Source: DASYDU01 sp036499445 (GTDB lineage Bacteria > Planctomycetota > Planctomycetia > Pirellulales > Lacipirellulaceae). Taken from it: a stretch of DNA of 15,147 nucleotides. The DNA is taken from NCBI GenBank assembly GCA_036499445.1, contig DASYDU010000034.1:1-15147 (forward strand). Reading direction: 5' to 3'. The notes under the pieces were generated by a model. The model did not search any database. It saw only the letters and a program-made list of their open reading frames with translations, and was not told the origin of the DNA. Of the stretch, positions 7,405 to 14,000 are shown in pieces. The position numbers were made by a program, and so were the translations under genes. Position 1 is the stretch's first letter, and every line of letters starts with the position of its first letter.

Positions 7405-7503
7405 TCGCATTCCACCACAGTCTGTTTGCACGAATCATGCCGCTGTGAAACGTCCGACGTACACTTGTAATGATGGAGCTCTTCTCGAACTCTTTTCGCT
7501 GCA

Positions 7504-7974
7504 ATGAAATCAAAAACCCGCCAAAGCCGTCGTGGCACGGCCACCGTTGAATTTGCCGTCGTGCTACCTGTGCTCGCCACATTGTTTCTTGGAATGTGCG
7601 AAGTCGGCCGCGCTCTGAATGCGACGATCATTGCGCAAGACGCCGCGGCATACGGAGGTCGACTGGCGTCGATTGGCCAATCGACCAACGCGCAAGTCAA
7701 GCAGGCCGTACTCAGCTGCCTGACCGTTGCCGGGCTTCCCACGACAAATGCCATTGTGAGCATCAGCGATCTGACGCAGCCCGGCACCGACGTAAAGCAA
7801 GCGTCGTCGATGGATAAGCTCCAAGTCAACGTGACGCTTCCGTTTAAGGACGTCAAATGGGGCGTGTCCGGTTTCATCGTGCACGACAGCTACTTAGTGA
7901 CCGGCAAGGCCATTTTTTATTCCGCCCGCGTAAATCCATACCCCACGAATATCTCAACTCCGCCGGGGTTCTGA
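7504..7974 (+). CDS. TadE-like pseudopilin 1
   Basis: A 156-residue TadE family protein. A short basic leader (KSKTRQSRR) is followed by G11, then TATVEF with Glu16 at +5 of the predicted prepilin cleavage site, then a hydrophobic helix to about residue 31. Residues EVGRAL after the helix and a small beta-rich periplasmic remainder fit the family. TadE proteins are minor pseudopilins of Tad/Flp pilus or secretion systems, processed by a TadV-type peptidase. The TGA is 23 bp before the next TadE-like gene, consistent with an operon. No clear ribosome site precedes the ATG, which is odd given the strong sites elsewhere in the window. The Tad ATPase, secretin and peptidase genes are not in the window. 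Confidence 0.85.
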   Translation: MKSKTRQSRRGTATVEFAVVLPVLATLFLGMCEVGRALNATIIAQDAAAYGGRLASIGQSTNAQVKQAVLSCLTVAGLPTTNAIVSISDLTQPGTDVKQASSMDKLQVNVTLPFKDVKWGVSGFIVHDSYLVTGKAIFYSARVNPYPTNISTPPGF

Positions 7975-7997
7975 TCCAGATATAGCGAGCGACTGGC

Positions 7998-8438
7998 ATG
8001 TTTAATCGCAAACAACGCAGAAACCGCCCGGGCGCCGTCGCTGTGGAAGCTGCGATCGTGCTGCCGGTCGCTTTCCTGTTCATGTTTGCCATTTTCGACT
8101 TTGGACGAGCTATCTTGACCGAACAAGTCCTCGAAAATGCCACACGCGCTGCTGCGCGGAAAGCGGTCGTCGGAACGACGACACTGACCACTTCGGACAT
8201 TCAAGCGTCTATCACAAACAGCTTGGGTGCGCTGGCGCTTCAAGGCATGAACGTTCAGATTTATCAGGCGGATCCGAATACTGGTGCCAATATCGGCTCT
8301 TGGACGAAAGCCCAAAACGGACAGTGCATCGCAGTTCAAGTCACGGGCAACTATGTCCCGATGGTGCCGAATTTCAGCCTGCTGCCGAAGCCTTTAGCCA
8401 TGAGCTCCAAGGCACTCATGGACTGTGAAGCGAATTGA
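7998..8438 (+). CDS. TadE-like pseudopilin 2
   Basis: A 146-residue second TadE family protein. The leader is basic (FNRKQRRNRP), G12 is followed by AVAVE with Glu17 at +5, then a membrane helix (AAIVLPVAFLFMFAIFDFG). After it come GRAILTEQVLENATRAAARKAV, the typical TadE amphipathic stretch, and a short periplasmic domain ending in VTGNYVPMVPNFSLL, characteristic of TadE/TadF C termini. It probably pairs with the preceding TadE as a heteromeric minor pilin, as TadE and TadF do in Aggregatibacter. Only a weak ribosome site precedes it, so it may be translationally coupled. The next gene starts 34 bp downstream. Confidence 0.87.
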   Translation: MFNRKQRRNRPGAVAVEAAIVLPVAFLFMFAIFDFGRAILTEQVLENATRAAARKAVVGTTTLTTSDIQASITNSLGALALQGMNVQIYQADPNTGANIGSWTKAQNGQCIAVQVTGNYVPMVPNFSLLPKPLAMSSKALMDCEAN

Positions 8439-8460
8439 CCAAGTTGAGTTGCGTCCGCCA

Positions 8461-8469
8461 GGGGAGAGG
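8461..8469 (+). promoter_or_regulatory. Ribosome binding site fixing the 8473 start
   Basis: A GGGGAGAGG stretch just upstream of the ATG at 8473. It selects this start over the in-frame ATG at 8425, which would overlap the end of the preceding gene and add 16 residues ahead of the TadG leader. Confidence 0.72.
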
Positions 8470-8472
8470 AAC

Positions 8473-10881
8473 ATGCGTCGAAAACCTGCAAATCAGCGTC
8501 GTGGAATTATCCTGCCTGTGGTAGCCGTCGCGATTGTTGGCCTGATCGGGCTCGTGGCGCTGGCCGTGGACATCGGACGGCTCGTCGTCGCGCAATCTGA
8601 ATGCCAGGCCGCCGCAGACTCCGCTGCCATCGCCGGCGCGCGAAGTTTGGATGGTACCCAAAATTTGACTGGCGCAACCGCCAATGCCGTCACTGCCGCG
8701 TCGAATTGCAAAGTCCTCGGCGAGACCATCCCAGCCTCCGAGGTAACGGTCAGCCACGGATCGTATCACTATGATGCGTCGGCGGAAAAATTCTCTCCGC
8801 AGATACCGGCCGTGGCGCCAGACAACTTCAATCTCACACAAGTCGTGGTGACCCATACGGTGAACTTGACGTTTGCCCGCGTTTTCGGCCGTTCGATGTC
8901 CACGGTCACCGCGACGTCTATCGCTGCCCACCGACCCCGCGACATCGCGATCGTCCTGGACTATTCTGGATCGATGAACAATGAAAGCGATCTGTGGAAC
9001 AATGAGTCGTACTTGGGCTCGGTCAACAACAGCTCGAACAACACCGATCCCGTCTTCCCCAAATGGGGTCCGTACAATCCCACGTTCTCACCCAACGCAA
9101 CTTTGCAATGCACCAGCTCCGACACGCGTGTGGGCATGTGCAATGTGACTCAGTCCGTATCCGGCATTCCGCCTTTGGCGAACGACTTCTTCCAGAACAA
9201 TTTTGGCGGCAGTGGCGTGGGGGCCTTCGGCGCGGCCGGATCATCAACTTCGGCGCCAATCAGCGGCGACAATTACCAGACATCGGGCGGCAACTGCATC
9301 CTCAGCTGGAGTGACACGGCGGCGGCGAAAAAGTACACCACGTTCTACGGCTACACTCAAGGACCAAAGTATTGGGGAAAGACCTTTTTTATCTGGCCGC
9401 CCGAACCAAGCAACGTCACGCCGACCGCCGGCAACACGACCGCGTTCCCTGCCTGGGGCAGCGGTACGACGGGCTGGGACTGGCGCAAATTGTATTTCTT
9501 GAACAGCAGCGGTTCCGCGCCAGTGAACAGCAATCTGTCGCTCTGGAATAGCAGTGGGGTCTGGAACGATCCGTCCGGCAGCTACCGCATCAATTACAAA
9601 GCGATCTTGGCGTGGATCAAGTCGGGCCCGAATCCGTTTCCGGCACAATTGCGCGCCGGCAAAGTTCTGTACTACAGCGCAATCCCCACCGACGTCCCCG
9701 CCAGCGCCTACGACCACACGCAAAGCAACACCGCCATCGGCAATGCCGATCAGCGATTTTGGAAAGAGTACATCGACTATGTGGTCGGTGTCTGGCGTGA
9801 TCCTGTGGGCAACATTCAGCACCCGGGCAACCCGTCGTGCAGCTACGGACCCGACTTCACCGCCGGCAGCGGCCGAACGCCCACGATTACCGGGCCGGAC
9901 GGCGGCAGCTCTCCGTTTGTCGGCACGAACGACAATCCGAAACGCCCGCGGCATCGACTCTGGTTTGGCCCCATGACGATGATTCAGTACATGTTGGACA
10001 CCGGACTGCTGCCGGGCACGACGCACGACGTCTCGATGGTCGCGGCGAAGCTGGGTGTCCACGGCGCGCTGCAAGATGTGAAGATCAACCACCCGAACGA
10101 CCTGGTCTCGCTGATCATGTTCAGCCGGCCCCACTACTCCGGCGAGCCGACCGAGGTCGGTCAATTCAGTATCCCTCAGGTATCGCTCACTAACGATGTC
10201 GACAAATTGACGAACGCCCTATGGTACCCGCCAAATACCAGTACGTCGGACGTTCGCCCCTGGGACGCGAACGGCATGCAGACGCCTCGTGCCCACGGCG
10301 ACTATAACGCCAACACCGCCACGGACTATGGCTTCATGCTCGCTTATAATCAGCTTAGCTCCAATCCTGCTTTGGTTTCCTCCGGGGTGGGCGGCCTCGG
10401 GCGTAAGGGGGCGCACAAAATCGTTATCCTGGAAACCGACGGCATGGCCAACCAAGCCAGTAGTGCCGCGTTCACCAATGGGGGCGCCTACCAGTCCTAT
10501 TACAATGTCGGTCCATTTGGCAGCGCCACGACGTCCGGCGCCAGCCCGGCAACGTCCTGCATCAACGTCGCACAAAACATTTGCGCGCTCGATACCGCGA
10601 GCCCGCCTGGCTATGCACAGCCGCAGCGACCCGTTGAAATTGACTGCATCGCCTTCGGGGCGATCTTCGAACCGACCGCGTCCGGCTCTGAGCAGGCCAA
10701 CGCGACTTCGTTTCTCCAATCACTCTCCAGTCTCGGCGGCACGACATTTCCCTCGAGCCCGAGCGACCCCGACAACGGCTACAAAATCTGCATCGGTTCC
10801 CTGAGCGACCGCCAGGCCAAGCTCCAAACGGCGTTCACCAAGATACTGGACGAGACGGAATCCATCATCCTGGTGAAATGA
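8473..10881 (+). CDS. TadG-like protein with split vWFA domain
   Basis: An 802-residue membrane-anchored, mostly extracytoplasmic protein. The N terminus is the TadE/G-like anchor: basic leader, G11, one hydrophobic helix (12-32), then DIGRLVVAQSECQAAADSAA (33-52), a hallmark of TadG proteins. There is no Glu at +5, so it is probably not a processed pilin. A vWFA domain begins near 156 with the MIDAS motif DYSGSM (163-168). The rest of that domain resumes only near 500-530 and includes NDLVSLIMFS (542-551), a Thr/Asp stretch near NTATDYGF, VILETDGMA (651-659), VEIDCIAFG and a final LSDRQAKLQTAFTKIL helix. About 330 residues rich in Asn, Ser, Gly and aromatics interrupt it. The metal-binding residues are intact. 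It probably acts in adhesion or in assembly of the Tad apparatus. Confidence 0.87.
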   Translation: MRRKPANQRRGIILPVVAVAIVGLIGLVALAVDIGRLVVAQSECQAAADSAAIAGARSLDGTQNLTGATANAVTAASNCKVLGETIPASEVTVSHGSYHYDASAEKFSPQIPAVAPDNFNLTQVVVTHTVNLTFARVFGRSMSTVTATSIAAHRPRDIAIVLDYSGSMNNESDLWNNESYLGSVNNSSNNTDPVFPKWGPYNPTFSPNATLQCTSSDTRVGMCNVTQSVSGIPPLANDFFQNNFGGSGVGAFGAAGSSTSAPISGDNYQTSGGNCILSWSDTAAAKKYTTFYGYTQGPKYWGKTFFIWPPEPSNVTPTAGNTTAFPAWGSGTTGWDWRKLYFLNSSGSAPVNSNLSLWNSSGVWNDPSGSYRINYKAILAWIKSGPNPFPAQLRAGKVLYYSAIPTDVPASAYDHTQSNTAIGNADQRFWKEYIDYVVGVWRDPVGNIQHPGNPSCSYGPDFTAGSGRTPTITGPDGGSSPFVGTNDNPKRPRHRLWFGPMTMIQYMLDTGLLPGTTHDVSMVAAKLGVHGALQDVKINHPNDLVSLIMFSRPHYSGEPTEVGQFSIPQVSLTNDVDKLTNALWYPPNTSTSDVRPWDANGMQTPRAHGDYNANTATDYGFMLAYNQLSSNPALVSSGVGGLGRKGAHKIVILETDGMANQASSAAFTNGGAYQSYYNVGPFGSATTSGASPATSCINVAQNICALDTASPPGYAQPQRPVEIDCIAFGAIFEPTASGSEQANATSFLQSLSSLGGTTFPSSPSDPDNGYKICIGSLSDRQAKLQTAFTKILDETESIILVK

Positions 10882-10903
10882 CGCAGGTGCGACGCGAACA
10901 GGC

Positions 10904-10951
10904 CGTCGGTAAGCAGCATCGCTGCTAAGATTGCCAACTTACCGCCGCAAT
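10904..10951 (-). repeat. Dispersed intergenic repeat, copy 2
   Basis: This is the partner of 105-153. It lies between two convergent genes, 22 bp after the TadG-like stop and 52 bp past the stop of the giant SdrD_B gene. Inverted repeats within it could fold: CGGTAAG 10907-10913 / CTTACCG 10938-10944, enclosing GCAGC 10913-10917 / GCTGC 10921-10925. Stops occur in the frame that is open through copy 1. No T-run follows, so a conventional intrinsic terminator is not shown. Confidence 0.55.
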
Positions 10952-11003
10952 GGATGGCCAGAATTGGCGACCAATTTAGGTCTTCTTTGAAGAAACTCTG
11001 GAA

Positions 11004-14000
11004 TTAGCCTGCCCGCCGCGAAACCCGATCTTGGGCCACGCCCGGCTGATACGTGCCCGGGTCGGTCTTGCCGTCGCCGTTCCAATCGCCGACGACCGGC
11101 TTGTCGCCGTAGCCGCCCAATTCGAAGACCATGTCCTGGGCGTCGATCTGGTGGTTGTGGTTCGTGTCGATGATCCACTTGCCGTCGCGATAGACGCCGA
11201 TCTCGTCGACGCCGTCGCCGTCGAAGTCGCCCACCACCGGCAGATCGCCCTTCTGTCCGAATTCGAACGACGCGTCTTTGATGGTCAGGCGTCCGTCGCC
11301 GTCGGTATCGAGCACCCAATGGCCGTCGCGGAATGTGCCAATCGTGCGAATGCCGTCGCCGTTCCAGTCGCCGGTAACGGGGACATCGCCCGGCGCGCCA
11401 TAGTAAAAAACGTGGTCGATCAGGTCGGTCCGCGACTTGGCCTGGCCGGCGCGCTTCATCACGCGGCCGCCGCTGGTGGCCTCGTCGGCCGTCGGTGGCA
11501 CATTTTTCATCTTGCCGGGAATCCAGGTCGGCCAGTTGTCGGCGTCCGGTATACCCGGCTCATGGGCAATCGCCCACGGGTCACGCGGCCACGCAGGACC
11601 AAAGATGCCAATGTCGGTCTTTCCGTCGCCATCCCAATCACCGGTCACGGGTAAGTCGTCGCGCGAGCCGAGCTTGGCCCACAGGTCGCCCTGGTCCCAA
11701 CGACCGTCATCGTTCAGATCAAGATACCAATTGCCATCGACGAAGACGCCGATTTCGGTGATACCGTCGCCGTTCCAATCGCCAACGATGGGAATCGCAT
11801 CGGGCCTGCCGAAGTCTGCGTTTCGCAGAATCGTGACGTTGCCATTGGTCACGGTGGCAAGCGTCCACCGCGCGGAGTCCAGCGACACATTCTGGGCCGC
11901 CGTCACGTCGATCTGAGTCGACGTAAGTTGGTAAACCGAGCCGTCGAATCGCGTGCTTCTCGGCTGCCCCGCATCAACGACGCTCAAATGCCAGGTGTAG
12001 TCGCCCGCACCGACGGAGCCGGCGTACAAACCGGGCTGCGGATCCCACGGACCAGGAATCAAGAAAAATGGCGGCGGCATGTACGCCAGCTGCGGGCCAA
12101 CCACGAGCGGCGGAGGCGGAATGGGCGGCGCTGGCAGCAAAAGCGGCGGCCCAGGCGGCAGGTGCGTTATCGGCGGTTTTGTGAACACTTCGCTGAAGTT
12201 GTTTTCCAGTGAGCTCTGCCCGGCCGCGAGCGGGATTTGGTAAATCACGTCGTTGCCAAATTGTTGCTGAAAGAATTCACCAGGTCCCGGCACGCCGCCA
12301 AGTGGCGGCGGAATAACCGGCAAGCCTCCGCCATGACCAAGCGGATTGATCGCGGTACCGCCTGTTGTGCCGTCGTGATCAATGCCATCGATCAAGCCGC
12401 CCGGCTGCAACTCGACGACCGCGTAGCTGCCGGCGGGCAGGTTGTCGAAGTGATAGTAGCCGTTCGCGTCGGTCACGGTGGTGATCGGCCCATCCGGGTA
12501 AGCTCCCGGTAGCGCGTTTTCGCCTAGTATGGGGGCGCCCGTGTTGCCGTCGAGCAATTGGAGCACGACGCCGGCGAGCGGCTGATCGTCGGGCGTCCGC
12601 AATCCGTCTTTGACGTCTGCGACGTCGTCGGGCGTGAGGATTAGATTGGTGATGATTGGCCCGCCGTCGATGAACACGTAGCCCGAAAGCGAAGCCGGCG
12701 GCGATTCGCAGAAGTCGTAGCCAACCCAATGTTTGTCGGAACCAACGTAAATATCGACAAGCGTATCGATGTCTTCGATGTCACCGCCGCCGTCGCCGAC
12801 ATGGTCGTCCATCTCGAAATAGCCGGTGGGCTGATGCTCCTGCACGCCGTACGTCCCGGGTCGCAAACCGTCGAATAAATAGTTTCCGTCCTGGTCGGTG
12901 CGAGTTATCGCGACGACTTGGCCCTGCTCGTTTAGCAGATCGATTTGCACGCCGGCGATTGGCGTTTCGCCAATTCCGTCATCGCAGTTGCCGTCGGGCG
13001 ACGACAAAACTTGCCCGCGAATGCTGCCGGGCAATACCTCGCAGAAATCGTAGTCGGTCGCGTCGGTGCCGCCTGGCAAATTGACGTGGCTGATCGTATC
13101 AGGGTCGTCGCTCTGGCCGCCGACTGAACCGATGTTGTCGTCATCACTGAAGTAGCCAGCCGGCTGGATCTCGTGGACCGTATACTGGCCCTCGCGCAAG
13201 CCTGTGAATTGATACCGGCCGTCGGCGTCGGTGACAGCCGTAGCAATCAAATGTCCGCTGCTGTCAATCAGTTGAATCGTGACGCCCGGCAGGACGATCT
13301 CCGGATCGGCGAAGTTGCATTCCGCCGTCGTATGAGCCTGTACCTGCCCGGCGATCGAGCTGGGAGTTTGCTCACAGAAGTCATAGTCGGTAGCGTCAGT
13401 TCCGCCCGGCAGATTGATGTGACTGATCGTGTCGCTATCGTCGCTTTGCCCGCCGACCGAGCCGATGTTGTCGTCATCACTGAAGTAGCCGGCCGGTTGA
13501 ATCTCGTGAACCGTGTACTCGCCCAGTGGAAGACCAGTGAACTTATAGCGGCCGTCGACATCGGTCGTCGTCGTAGCGATCAAGTGGCCGTTGCCGTCGA
13601 ATAGTTGAATCGTGACGCCTGAAAGCACCATCTCAGGGTCTTGAAAATTGCACTCGCCTGTTGCGTGCGCTTGTACTTGGCCAGCGATCGAGCTCGGCGT
13701 CTGCTCGCAGAAATCGTAGTGAATCGCGTTGACGCCAGACGGCAAATTGATGTGGGTAAAGTTGTCGGCGTCGTCCGTGTCGCCGCCCACGGTGCCCACA
13801 CGGGTGTCGTCGCTGAAATATCCGGACGGCTGAACTTCGTGGACCGCGTACTGGGCTGGTCGCAAGTTGTCGAAGTGGTAGCGACCGTTTTCATCCGTGG
13901 TGGTTGTGGCAACGACCGTGCCATTCGCATTGAGCAGTTGGATGGTCACGCCCGAGAGGACCATCTGCGGATTATCGAAGTCACAGTCGCCCGCTCCATG

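Larger units (their letters stand above)
6895..7503. other. 609-bp gene-free region upstream of the tad-like genes
   Basis: No gene is supported. The short open frames at 6911-7126 (plus), 6954-7217 (minus) and 7246-7470 (plus, GTG start) lack ribosome sites and recognisable products. The stretch is dense in inverted repeats: CGCACG 6902-6907 / CGTGCG 6910-6915 just after the BNR-4 gene, a run of small hairpins at 7076-7210, and three large stem-loops at 7246-7404. The ~100 bp before the first TadE start has no clear ribosome site or promoter that I could assign. Confidence 0.6.

Noticed and set aside
7246..7470. 74-codon plus-strand frame with GTG start
   Set aside because: Its start lies in the first base of a strong stem, there is no ribosome site, and the His/Cys/Arg-rich peptide resembles no known protein.
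7218..7877. 219-codon minus-strand frame over the leader and first TadE gene
   Set aside because: It runs antisense to a clear TadE family gene and its translation has no family features.
9244..10164. 306-codon open frame on the minus strand
   Set aside because: It lies wholly antisense inside the TadG-like gene, is Arg/Val/Ala-rich as expected of a GC-rich shadow frame, and has no recognisable domain.
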